Translations under genes and position numbers: made by a program
Part shown: positions 40,001-52,449 of the stretch, one piece after another
Layout: every line of letters starts with the position of its first letter
Numbering within the stretch: the stretch's first letter is position 1
Notes under the pieces: model-generated
What the model saw: the letters and a program-made list of their open reading frames with translations, nothing else
The model's database searches: none
What the model was told of the DNA's origin: nothing
NCBI GenBank assembly: GCA_024305405.1
Contig: JAKNDB010000105.1
Location: 1,302,001-1,366,000, forward strand
Origin: Dirofilaria immitis
Taxonomy: Eukaryota; Nematoda; Chromadorea; Rhabditida; Onchocercidae
Length of the DNA stretch: 64,000 nucleotides
Reading direction: 5' to 3'

Positions 40001-43000
40001 AGCATCGGTAAATAACAAAGAGTTTGTTGCGAGACAATTCAGGATGGCTTGCCATTGATGGATGAATTTTTAGCCATACCGCAAGTGATCCGCTGTTGAT
40101 TACAAGATTTGATACAATTTAATATAATCATCTGCTTTATCTAGATATTTTTTTGAGGATTGTAGAAAAATATAAGATAAGAAGAGAGTTGGCTAAAAAT
40201 TCAGAATTAAAATCAATTCAAAGTTTCAAAACTCGAAATTAAGGGATCGGATTGACAATAACGTGATAAGTAGAGCAGCCATTCAATAAGCATGCTGTAA
40301 TGAAAGTTTCGGATGTTCCAAGATATGTCTCACTCTTCTCTCTCAACTAGTTTCATTTCTTGGTAAGAAAATTAAATTTTTAAAATTGTATTTATATAAG
40401 GTCTGAATAAGTTAGGAAAAGGTCCTGAAAAAACCAGTATTGCAGTATACAGTATGATTACTATATACGGTTGGAGCAAGTTATCGCCGAAATGAAAGTC
40501 TTCGGGAAATATTTGAAGATAAATTGGAAGTCTAAATAAAAGGCTTGAAAAGTTGATGAAAGCGACGATCTCAAACAACAAGAAAATTATCCATCTATGA
40601 TAAAATAGGTAACTATGTACATATTGGAAATAGCAATGGAAAATTCAACAATGAATGAGCTATCGGGCATGAAGTGGCCATGAAAATGTGGTCGATGTGT
40701 TGATCGCCGAGGAGTTTATTTATGATTGATACTTATTTATGCTATTCTATGCTCACAGTTTTTGTGTTTTATTCTTACCATAGGCCAAATGTTATATAAC
40801 TTAATGCTATTCTTATAAATTTTTCCCATATTCAGCATCTAAATAGCCATTCATCTTCATTTTTTGATGAATTTCAACTACTAGTATTGAGATAACTTTG
40901 AAAGCCTTCTACCATTCCGGGATCTGTTAATGAAAATAACGATCTTTACAGATTTTGAAAGAAAAAATAAATTCTTCTAATAATTCATCCTTTTCCCTTA
41001 TATTCTTAAAGATAAGAAGGATTAGATTAGCATTCATTGCTTATTTCAACTTAGTTCAAAATGCAATTATTAATTGATACTCAAATTAACACAAAAAGAA
41101 GACACATGAAGGACAAATGTGATGATGAGATTCTTGAAAAGTGAGTGCGTAAATCGATCTAAATGATGTAATATAGGCCAGTGAAATTGTGCTAGATCGT
41201 GTAGCTATATGGGAGGTAGACACGTTCTTTGAAGTGCTAAATTTATGGGCTGCAATTTCAAAACTCAATTCAATTGTCTAATTAAAAGCTATTTTCAACC
41301 TAAAACATTCGTTTCTTTTTTGCCTTTCTACACAAATATCCAAGCAACTATCTCATTGGCTTCCGGAATAGATCCATTAAATTGAAGCGAAATATCTTCC
41401 ATTTTCCATCTTCCATAAAATCACATATCATTTTGCTCCTCTATTGCATTTACAACACATCCTCGGTTTATCACTTGTGATTTTCCGGTAGCTTTATACC
41501 AATGATTGAGTTAAAAATCGCATTTACACAATCATAATTAGCAATAGAGAATAATATAATGATAGAAATAATATGGATAATGGACATTAAATTTTTTGTA
41601 GTCACAATTTAATTTCGAGAATATTCCAAAAATTTTGAGAATGCTCTAACAGTTAAACTCCTATATTCAGTATTTCGTTTGTTTTTTTCCCAAAATTTCA
41701 AACTTTGACTGGGAATATGAGAGTAAAAATAAGAAGCTTTGTCTGAAGTTCTTTAAAATTCAGACTTTGATGAGAATTACCGATGGTAGTCAAGCTGAAG
41801 CATAATCTTAACAATTTCGAACAATGTTTTCTTTTTAACTGTAATAAGAATTTGTTAAAGGAATTTTGCGAGCGTTCGAAACCGTTTATTTTAGACGGAA
41901 TGAATATTCCATTAAAAACGGAAAATTTGGGATTAATCTCTTTTAATATATATTTTCTTAAATATTTGCCCCAGCAGCGATAAATCCTTATTTGCCAGAA
42001 TGGATCTAAAAGAAGATAGAGCAGACTTTGAGTCAAGAAATTTTGTAATTGTGCCGTCTATATTAGAATGTTCGATTTATAGCCAATGCTTGTCGTTCAA
42101 TAAAAATCGAGCAATATTTTGCTTCTGCAGCTTGTTTGTAATTGACAAGAAAATAATCATCGAAAGTCTTATTATTATCTATTGGTAAGGTATCGAATTT
42201 TGTTTCACAAAGATCTAACAAAGCTGGGAAATTTTGAAAGATCATTACATTTTGATTTAAAAGTTTAAGAACAATTGAATTGTTTAAGAATATGCTTGAA
42301 TGGTTAATTTAAATTCTAACAATGATAAGTGAACCTTAGAAGTTTAAGATTCAAAATTCTCGAGACAATAAGGATAATGATATATTTTTATAAAAAATGA
42401 CAGTAGATTGCTATAGTAAATTGTATTCTCAAAGATAATAATAACGATCGAAGGGAGTGAAAAAAATAATTATGACTGAAATGAGGTTGAATGAAGTGAA
42501 GAGCGGAAGACATATGTCAATGGAAATTGCGGCAGATTATATTTTCATCAATGAGTGTTTCCTTCTTCTTTTTTTTTTTTTTTTATATGAATATAGAAGA
42601 CGATTAAGTTTAAGTGCTTAAAGAAGAATTCATCATCTGATGCTTATTTGATGATGATGAAGTGGGAGAAATAGTGATTAAAAGATGATAATGAGATTTA
42701 TAAATTAAATCGGTGATGACAAAAAATTAGAATTAGACTACGATTATAATAACAATAATAATAATAATTACATATACATTAATTTATTTAATCAAAAATC
42801 AATTTATTCTTAAAAATGAATAAACAAAAAGAACGAACTGTATGCTTAAGGAACGAGCATAAGTTTGTTTGCTATTTACAAGATTTAAAATAAAGTGGAA
42901 TTTCATTCAAAAGAATAAGAGAGGAAAGAAATTGCAGGAGAAGTTAACTAGTAGCTGATTACGTCCTTCGATACTTGATAACAACCCTCTTCCTCTCATT

Positions 43001-43574
43001 TCCGTAATCAAAAAAAGTAGTCCGATCTAAAGTACTTTGTCCTCCATAAAAAAATCTCCTTTTTGATGGGAAGTTCCAGAAAGAAGTGTGTTCTGCAGCA
43101 TCCCTATTATAATCCTTTTAACTCTTATAATTCATTTTGAATTGATTATAAATACTGCTATTTATTTTATGAGAGTCGTCACGCGTCCTTTTTCTTCACT
43201 CATATCTCATCAACAACCGACACCTGTCAATTCTTAGTATTTCAACCTCGTTTTTGCATAAATAAATTCCTTAATTTAACTTCGTTAATCAATTTTTTTT
43301 CCAGTAGATAATTTTATATTTGTTTAACTTATTTTGTTTTCCCTTTCATCATTTCTAGCTTTTTTATTACTACTGATGAGAATATTAAATTGAAAAAGCT
43401 TCGCCGATTGTGTAATGAAATTGATGGTTTGACATTTTCTTATCAATACCCAATATTTCGAGATATATTTCTATTGCTGCTCTTGGAATTATGATAAAAT
43501 CTGAAAGAAGGTAAAGATTATCGATTTCGTTTAAGACGAATAAAAAGCAAAAATAATAGATTGAAATTAGACAT

Positions 43575-43598
43575 TTATATATATATATATATATATAA
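43575..43598. repeat. (TA)n microsatellite
   Basis: About 12 uninterrupted TA units in AT-rich intergenic DNA. Confidence 0.9.
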
Positions 43599-46500
43599 TA
43601 ATTAACATTAATATATCTGAACATATTTATGAAAACGACTTTTGAAATAGTCACAACAACAAGCGTATAAATCAAATCTTTCAACTCTACGCTATTTAAT
43701 TTAATCAAAACATTTAATTTTCTCGAACCTTCAATTTCTAATATCACTATACCATAACTTTAGCATATCGCAAATTACAATCGTTGTTCTAAGATATATA
43801 AAATGATCATAAAAATTATAGAAATAAATAATGTATGTAGGAAGTTTTACTATATAGTTTAACTTCATTTCCCTCTTTTGAAATCAAGCAGAACTGTACG
43901 CAATCAATAAAATATCTTCATAGAAAATTTGTCAGTGAGAATAAAACGAAATGATAAGAGGGGAAGGGAACAGGATAGAGGAGAGTTATGATCGAATAGT
44001 AGAAAGAGACAAAAATGTCGGTTTTTGTGGACGGCGGCTTGGGAAAACGATCATTTCTACGCATACACACTAACAAAACATTTAACCGGTCAGAAATATC
44101 ATTTTCGGAATTTGTTGGGTACTGCTGGCAATATTTATATATTGTGCGTTTGCTTAATTCTCGTGATGGGAAGTTCAATTATGATAAAAGGTAATTAATT
44201 GGTTTATATTTGTTAATGCTTTTATTCATTATGAAAGATCAGTTAAAATTTAAAACAACTGAGCATCGATTCATTCGTGAAATAAGTTTGGCAGTGTATG
44301 ATTGAATCATTAGCAGCTTCGTTAAACTGATAATAGAGTTAATTTTGAATTAGTCGTCAGATGAATCTACATGTTTCAAATATCGTCGTACAACTTCCAA
44401 CCTCGAATGAAAGATTTGAATTATATATCTTTTAATTGATGAGTTAGATGAAAATAAGTTTGTTTTGAAAATGAATTCATAATGGAAAGCTTCTTGTAAC
44501 ATTCGAATAAAAAGGAATAAAATGGGATCAGTCATTCACTTGTTCGAAAATAATATCGAATAAAAGAAGAATATTTTTGTTGAATTTTTTGAAAACCAAA
44601 AATAAATTAAATTATTGATTTCATCACTTCATTTTCTTCCTCATCCGATACCGCATTTCTGTAGTTGATCATTAATTTCTATTTTCATTTGTGAAGGAAT
44701 AAATTTTGAAATTATTGAAAAAGCCGGTGAATTTAACTGTTAGAGAAAAAGTTGAAGAAGAATTTGGTTAATCAACAAAATCTTAATACTTCAAATCGTG
44801 AATAATAAATTTTGCCTGTTAAAATGAAAACATTAAATCAACGCATTGCATTTTGTAGTAAGCCGCCTGGAGTGAGTGCAGATTTGATTGATTGATGAAT
44901 TGCTGATCTATTCACTAAAGCATTTTAATGCCTCGAGAAATCCAGGGCAAGTGAAATCAAAAAATGTATTGGCGACTCACTTTGTCATTGTCATATAAAA
45001 GCTTGGGATTTCGAAATATTTCAATTACTAGAAATTCGAATTTCGCAATTAAAAAAATTAATTGGAAAATTTTTTACTTTAAATTATTTGTAACACTTAA
45101 GCTATTTAATTCTTTGAAGAATCTTCTTACTTTCATTCCCTGTTTTCTTCATTTATGCCATGATTATTTTCAACAAATTTGAATTTTTTCAATATCTGAA
45201 GGAATGATTAAAGTTAGCTATTGTTTGTTATCCATTGAATATTAATGAAATGAAAAGATTACAACGATTCACAGCTGTGTCTTTCAAATATAATTTTTAA
45301 TTTTTGCTAAATTTGTATAACAATGTATGAGTTTACAGTGCAATAACTTTCAAAATATCAATGCTTTGCTATTTTTTAAATAATTACAAAAAAGAACTAT
45401 TTGCTTTCTGTAAAAAGTGCTGCAAATATACCCCAAATTTGCACACATAACCATTTTTAAATGGAAATTGCTGCATTTATATTTATTACAACAGTTCTCA
45501 TCACAAACAAAATGAAAAACATTTCAAATTTACTTAAATGGTTTTAATTCACCTCCTCTTCTAGATGTGCAAGGGAAAATGTTCGAAGCTGTTTACAAAC
45601 ATCGAAGTTTCCCATTTAGGCAAAATATAATAATTTGGTTAATAAAAATAGTATAACACAAATAATGAGATTTATAGTCAAATTCAGAAGAAAATCAATA
45701 AATAAATGGAAGTTAATCATTCTTCAAAGTTAGATAAGATTTACTTCTTTATACCAATTCAATTTTCTAAAGAAATTTTGGGAATTTAAATGCTTGATAA
45801 TATCCATGTATTATGAAACAACTGACAAAGTCGGCTATTTGAAGTATATAAGTATACTCGAAATATAATAGGCATGAGCTGATTACTTCGATAATATACA
45901 TTTTTTTCGCGCATAAAAGCTTACGGTATATTTGCTTCAGAATAATAGATTTCAAGGATTGCTTCCGGTATAAGTGACCATTATATTTTAATTGTTATTC
46001 TTGAACATGCCTTTCGTTTTTTTTTTTTTGTTTTGGTAGCGATCAATTAAGATAGATAGCGTGATTGCAAAGCAATAAAAGTGTTAAGGATAACGATAAC
46101 TTCATCAATATGCCATATAGTCAGCCTATCTGGCATGTGGAATTTGATAAGCTTTCCATATAACAAACAATATGCACATTTCTCATTCGGGAGCATTCAG
46201 AAAGCAACCATATTGCTATATAAATGATTTTGGAGTACAGCTGTGCATGCATGCATGCATGTATAATAACATATTGTCTATATTATCTGCAAATATGCAT
46301 TGTGCAAATGCACATTCATATGTACTTCCGAAATGTTCACATCTTTAGCTTAATTAATCATTTCAAAAACGATATATGGTGGTGATAAGTAAGAATGAGA
46401 GAGGAAAAGATATTAATGATTAGCAACAGAAGGGGAGAGATATGCAGAATTCTTTTCTTTTAAATTTTTTGTTAACTTAAATTAACTTACTTTCAAATCA

Positions 46501-47268
46501 ATTTGAATTAAGTACCTGGCCTGCAGAAAGTTCAATGGAAAATACCGTTCCGAAATTTCAAATCTTCCTTACCTCTTTCAAATAAATAATCTTTTTGCAA
46601 GTACTTTATTATGAAAGTCGAAAGTTTCTCGGAACTATTTGGACTGTTTAAAAAGATGCAAAAAGTAAATATCGAAATTAATTTTGAACTCTTAGCAAAA
46701 GGAAAGGCATCGCTATCACCAAAATGTATTATGAATATTTGCACAGAGAAATATCTGGTACATTCCTGCTTTTAATCTTTCTAAAAAGTGGCATGTTGTG
46801 GAATTTTGCTTATTTAAAAACGGGTCTGCAAGACAGATCGCAAAACTTTACTGGAAAATATTTCACACAATACCAAAATACTTCCCATGCATTTTTTACC
46901 TTTCAAAAAAGCAAACGTAAAAGCGCAAAGCTAATAAGGTATGCTATAGTGAATCAGGCACCATCTGCAGCTTTCTTTACATGCAAATGAAGAAAAGATC
47001 AAGACTTTCTTATAGTCCAAAATTCTCCTGAAACTTTTCTTTCAAAAGAAGGAAAAAAAAGAGAAAAAGGAAGAGGAATAAAAGAGGAGTGAAAAAGCTT
47101 TACAGCTGTCAGCAAAAAGCAACAAGAAGACCACAAATAAAGAAAGATGTGGAGAAGATATTTCTCGCAGTATATTCTATAAAATATAATAAATGAAAAT
47201 GTTCTGCTTATTTATTTATTGATAACAATATCGTTCAGCAACAGGCATACTTGATAATAACAGTTCTG

Positions 47269-47288
47269 TTTTTTTTTTTTTTTTTTTA
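47269..47288. repeat. Poly-T tract
   Basis: A near-continuous run of about 19 T in intergenic sequence. Confidence 0.85.
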
Positions 47289-49133
47289 TTTTGAGAGGTG
47301 CATGCAATCAATTTACTATATTATACACATTGTAAATATTCCTTTATCGGACGGACAGAATCATATATTTTCTGTTTTTTTGAATTGTTTTGGATCAATG
47401 CGGTCATTTTTATACTTCAAGCTTTATAAGAACTTTCAATCATTTGATTGCTTATTTCCGGTTTACTATGATTTTTGACTTTTTTTTAAAATTTAAATTC
47501 CAGGTTAAACATGAAAGAATCATAATAAGAAATAGGATGGTTGAGATAATCGTAATTCTTCTACTCAACGAAATATTGGATTTTGAAGAATGAACCATTT
47601 CCGTATGAAAAAGAGAACGTAATGAAATTATTCTATAAACTTTCTCAACTTCAAAGGAAACGCAGATATGAATGATATCGAGTCTGCCAGAATTATCAAG
47701 AACATCAGTGAAAAGAAAAGTTCATCTGATGGATGCATGTATTACGTATGAAATGAATAAATGACAATAGCAGCTAAAAATGAATTCCAAATCTTTATAT
47801 ATATAAATAACATTTAAAAAAAAAAAGAGTAAGAGATGCCAATCTCAAAGACAGTTATCATGATTTCTTAAATTGCCCTTTCACTTGTTCATAAAATACG
47901 TTCTCCCTCCTTTGTTTCATAGATAATAATATGGCGGAATTTTTTTTTCTGATCAGGTTTTTCTAGTTTAAGGAAATAATATGAACCATTAATCTCTTCA
48001 TGCATTTCTTCTGATTCAAGCATGCATATTTAAAGTCTGCCTATAATCATATTGCATCGAATGCTCCGTCGTTTGTCTCCAATTCGTTTATCTAAAGTCG
48101 ACTATTGCCTAAATCATACCTATGCCTGATTATTGAATTTATATTGAAATATTTGCATTTCGAGAAATTGAAATAAACAAATTTTTAAAATGGAATAAAG
48201 ATCATTAGTTTTGAATTCATAGCCGACATATCAAGAAATGCAGTTGACTATCTCGGTGAAGCATTTCCACATTGACATCGTTTCTGAATAGATGGCTCCG
48301 TAGAAATCATTCATGAAAGAAAAAAATTGCTGCTAAAGGGGATCATTGTAAGCCGGAAATTAAACTCCTTTTTGGAAAAATGACAGCATCAATAAAATTT
48401 GCCCCGAAAATGAAAAATAAAATTTTTCGCGCTGAAGTTGTCTTCAATGCAAATTTCAATATAAAATAATCATTTCTTTTTATGTTTGTAATAATTGTTA
48501 AAATATTAGGTTAATATAAATGATAAAAATTATGAAATCGATTTTTCGAAAAAGATTATTTCACAAAAATTATTTGAATAAAAATTTCACGCATTTGCTT
48601 CTAGGGTCGTGCATTAACTTAATCTAAAATTTGATGAATAATAAAGAAACTTTGAAAATTATTATGCAAAAACGATTATAAATATATCGCATCGATTGCC
48701 AAAAGTATTCACAATAAAAGTATGGCAGAAAATACAATCTTATAAAATTGTAAAACAAATAACATGAAACGCAAATATGTGTAAAGTAATCATCGTTAGA
48801 CAGCCAAGAAGATAGAATATCTCTTGAAATTCTGCTGAAAATCAATTATGCCACCACTGCAATAAACTTTTCATCTGTTACAGTCTTAAAATAGTCGCAT
48901 CTCACATTTTGGCCATCCAAGTGCTGAGCTGAAGAGATCAAGCCATTCATTTTATTGGCACAATATTACATTTTCATATTAAAATAGATTCATTCGTCTT
49001 AATCAGAACAACGACTTTAATTTTTTCAAGTTTTCAGTATTCTAATTCTGGCTAAATATTTAGTCGAAAAAGTTGCATCAAAATATTCGTCACTGCAATA
49101 GATTAATTCACAAATCTCAAATATTTATCCCAC

Positions 49134-51917
49134 TTATGAATCAGAAAATTCATCATTAAAAGAAGGTAAGTTTTGAAGCATTGGCTCTTGAGCGGTTGTA
49201 GAATGTTGCCATGCTGACATAGCGTCATGCGATGTTGTGTCGGATAATATTGGGGTTTCATCAAAATACACCTTTGATGGTACATTTATTTGAAACTCTC
49301 CTGCAATTCAAAAGCTTTCTTGAATCGAAGAAATGCTAATTAATTGCTTAAAAATAAACATTGTATTCGAATATTAGTTAAATTACTTTTATTAAACATA
49401 TAATCACAAATGATGATATCAGTGTTCCCATATTGTTTAATTATGGTTTTCACTAATCATCTTAGTCCGTAAATGATGAGAGAAGAAAATATCCAACTTG
49501 CCTGGAGCGTTGGAATTACCGGAAGGACGGTACATGGCAACAGTAGCAACACAATTAGTTCTGGTATTCCATTGCCGGGCAATACCCATTTCAGTCGTTT
49601 CTTTCCAAACTATTTGCGTGAAATGCTGTGTTTCTAAAAAGCTTCATAGCAACTGCATTGATAGTTTTATGTTGATAATCCAAATTCGATGCAAATAAAT
49701 TTGTTATAAATTGATTGAATGATAAATGATTTATTAATTACTCATTTATCCACAAAACTTTTGACCTTGTGCAGCAAATCAAAAATATAAAAAATTTTTG
49801 AAAAGCAGTGGACTCTCGACTCCCGATTTTTCAAAAAATTACTTAAATTCACTTAATTTCCTCTGCTATTCAACTATAAAATTTGTAAATAATGCTCTTT
49901 TAATTTTCCTTTAAAGCAATTCACCAAAGTTTTATTATCGGCTTTCAAAGATAAATATCTTTGTTTAAAAGAATTCCGAAATCGTAAATTTATGACTACC
50001 AGTTTCCAGTAAAATTCTCCAGACAAATTGCTTGTTCATATGAAATTATTTACAAGTATCGGCAAAGAAGAGTTAAGTATAATAATCTTCTTATAATTTA
50101 TAGATTTAAAGCACTGGTTGTAAATGATTTCAGAAAAGTACGACTGCAATAACAACTTATCTCATTGCAGAAATGCTGCACAAAAATTCTTAATAAGATG
50201 ATTGAAAACAATAGTGCAAAAGAGCAAAAACTTTAACCAATTTCAAAGATGATATAAACATTATCGAAAAATCATCTGCGCAATAGTAACTATATAATTT
50301 TTTTTTTTTTGGTAAATGGATTATAGAAATTAAGAAAAACTGATGTGAGATCTTTGAAAGCTTCGAAACATAATTTTGCAATTTGTTGCTTTCAGAATTA
50401 AAAGAACTTCGAGAAACAGTAAACTCACTAGGATTCCATCGAGGTCTCTCGAAATCAAAGTCTTCTGCTTCGCGTGACCAAATTTCGGTAATTTCGGCAC
50501 CAGAAGGTAGATGAGTTTGTTCGTCAACTATTGTTAGCCTTATATTTTCGCCTACTCCTGACAATAATTCAATTGATATTTACTTCATAATTATAAAACT
50601 ATTTGTCGATTGCATTGCAATATCAAAACTTTCCGAAAAATTCCACAAAAAACGTCATAATTACATGAACCTTATTTTTATTACACGAATTTTATTTTAT
50701 CGCACTCTTTTGAAAAGAAAACCATTTCGTAATAAAAATTTTACTATTGTGCTGTCTATTATTTCGAATTTTCAAAAGCATTTTATGGATGACTAATACT
50801 AGTATTTTACCCTGAAGTTCCGGAAATAATATCCGTCCTCGTTCAGCCAATTTAACAGCCCAGGAATGGGCAAGATCACATAATTCTTGAGACCATATCA
50901 ATGGCTGGCATCCGTAACGTGCTCTTACTGCGTTATGAGCATCCAAGCATTCACGTTGAAAATTCACTTCACCTGAACAAAATTAATTGAGATATTAGTT
51001 GATGAATAGCTAAATTATTAGATTACCTGTTTTGAATTAGTCAATCCCTGCCACCAATATAATTCATATTTTATCCAAAAGTATTCCATACATTATTCAT
51101 TTTGCTAAGGAACTTTGAAAATGTTTTGCTAATATTTTCGCTCATTTCTTAGCTGAGATTTCCGCAATGTTTATAAACTTTTGTTTTGAATGCTTTTTTG
51201 TCTTTTTCTGCTAAATAATAGACATATTAGATATAACCTACTTCAATTTGGTACATCATCATAATATTTCTTATTCCTCATTTCACATTTTGAGAAATAA
51301 TCTAGTTTTACGAGAAGCCAATTATCACAGATAAATCTTAAAGAATATTAGATCAATTTTTAATATTTTATAATAAAATTAATACATTGATGAAATCTTT
51401 TCTAAAATTATTCGCAAAAATTACCGCGGAATCATTCCCTGGAAAAATATACACGAATATATTTTACCATTAAAATCATTATTTTAATGTGGAACTTACC
51501 AACCGCAACAAATTTAGGTCTTTTTTGACATATTTGACATCGGCAATGGTTTGCATCATATGCTTATCCAACTCTTCATCGAAATGACATTCTTCTCCTA
51601 CCGATGATGATGTAGCATCATAACAACTGTGGCATTCATCTACAATTGTCGGTTCCCTAAAATTTCGGATTTTCATAAATTTTTTTCAATTTCAATAAAG
51701 TTTACAAATTTTTTCAATAGATGTTCAGAACACATATGAAAAAAAAATCTTTCATTGGAAAAAGAGAATTTTACTTGAAACCACTGATTGTCTGACAGAA
51801 AGTACCACTTGCTGCGAGGAAGTTGTTCCATTAATGCTGAAGTTTTCATTTAGCTTCTCATGCTGATCTGATTTCGATTTTTCAATTTTTTTCGACCAAA
51901 AATCTTTTTCATCGCTG
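49134..51917 (-). CDS. CAP/SCP-domain protein, GAPR-1 (GLIPR2)-like
   Basis: Member of the CAP superfamily; the closest layout is the intracellular GAPR-1 group. Exons on the minus strand: 51775-51917, 51500-51656, 50811-50972, 50429-50557, 49502-49633, 49134-49300. The CAP domain starts FQRECLDAHNAVRARYGCQP and continues LCDLAHSWAVKLAERGRI, SGVGENIRLTI, WSREAEDFDFERPRWNP, HFTQIVWKETTEMGIARQWN and NCVATVAMYRPSGNSNAPG. His and Glu at the family's metal-site positions are present (AHN, GEN, SREAEDF, HFTQ). An acidic, Ser-rich N-terminal extension (e.g. DECHSCYDATSSSVGEECHF) and a 55-residue acidic C-terminal tail ending NDEFSDS flank the domain. The intron after 49502 starts with GCAAGT, a canonical GC donor. 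A homopolymer gap at 51521-51526 breaks exon 2, and the join between the first two exons is one base out of phase. No signal peptide is visible; 5' exons may lie further upstream. Confidence 0.88.
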
Positions 51918-52203
51918 CTAAAATAGAAATGCAAAATAAATCATTTAAAATTAATTTTTAAAAAGCGAAAGAAGCGTACAAATATGTGCATGCATCCATA
52001 TATATATTAACATACATTTTTAAAATAAATGAAAAATGTAATATCACAAAAGCATCTATGTTTTTCTAAATAACAAGAAAATATATATAATAAGAAAATA
52101 TATACACTTGCATGGATGAAAAAGTGCATTGCTTTTTTAATTCCAGTAAAACTGCTATCTAATCTCAAATTTTAATTTAGGAAAAATACAAGTAGAAGGA
52201 GTT

Positions 52204-52449
52204 ATGGCCGTCAAAACTATTAATACACCAAACATTTCATCTTCGCCTTTCTACAGAGGTACTGGATACATTCATCAGATGATTATTTTAGCAACAAAAT
52301 TAGGTGGAGAAATTTTGTTGTCTCAACTGGCAAGTGAAAGTCATTTGCAAATAAGACGCACTTCAAAATTAAATTGCAAAAGTTTGGATAACATAGATTT
52401 ATTTATTTCATTACAAAATAAGAAGCAATCTGGATTTCGTCGAAAGTGA
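52204..52449 (+). CDS. 81-codon ORF, doubtful
   Basis: A continuous ATG-to-TGA frame with mixed composition (YRGTGYIHQMIILATKLGGE) and a basic end (KKQSGFRRK). It lies just upstream of, and divergent from, the CAP gene. There is no family match and no splice evidence; it could be chance. Confidence 0.2.
   Translation: MAVKTINTPNISSSPFYRGTGYIHQMIILATKLGGEILLSQLASESHLQIRRTSKLNCKSLDNIDLFISLQNKKQSGFRRK

Larger units (their letters stand above)
37042..49133. other. Long gene-poor region
   Basis: About 12 kb of AT-rich DNA with scattered short open frames of AT-type composition (Phe, Ile, Asn, Lys, Leu) and no convincing exon chains. It holds T runs (42568-42584, 46018-46029, 47269-47288), a TA microsatellite (43575-43598) and a short CATG run near 46247-46262. 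No RNA gene was recognised. Confidence 0.5.
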
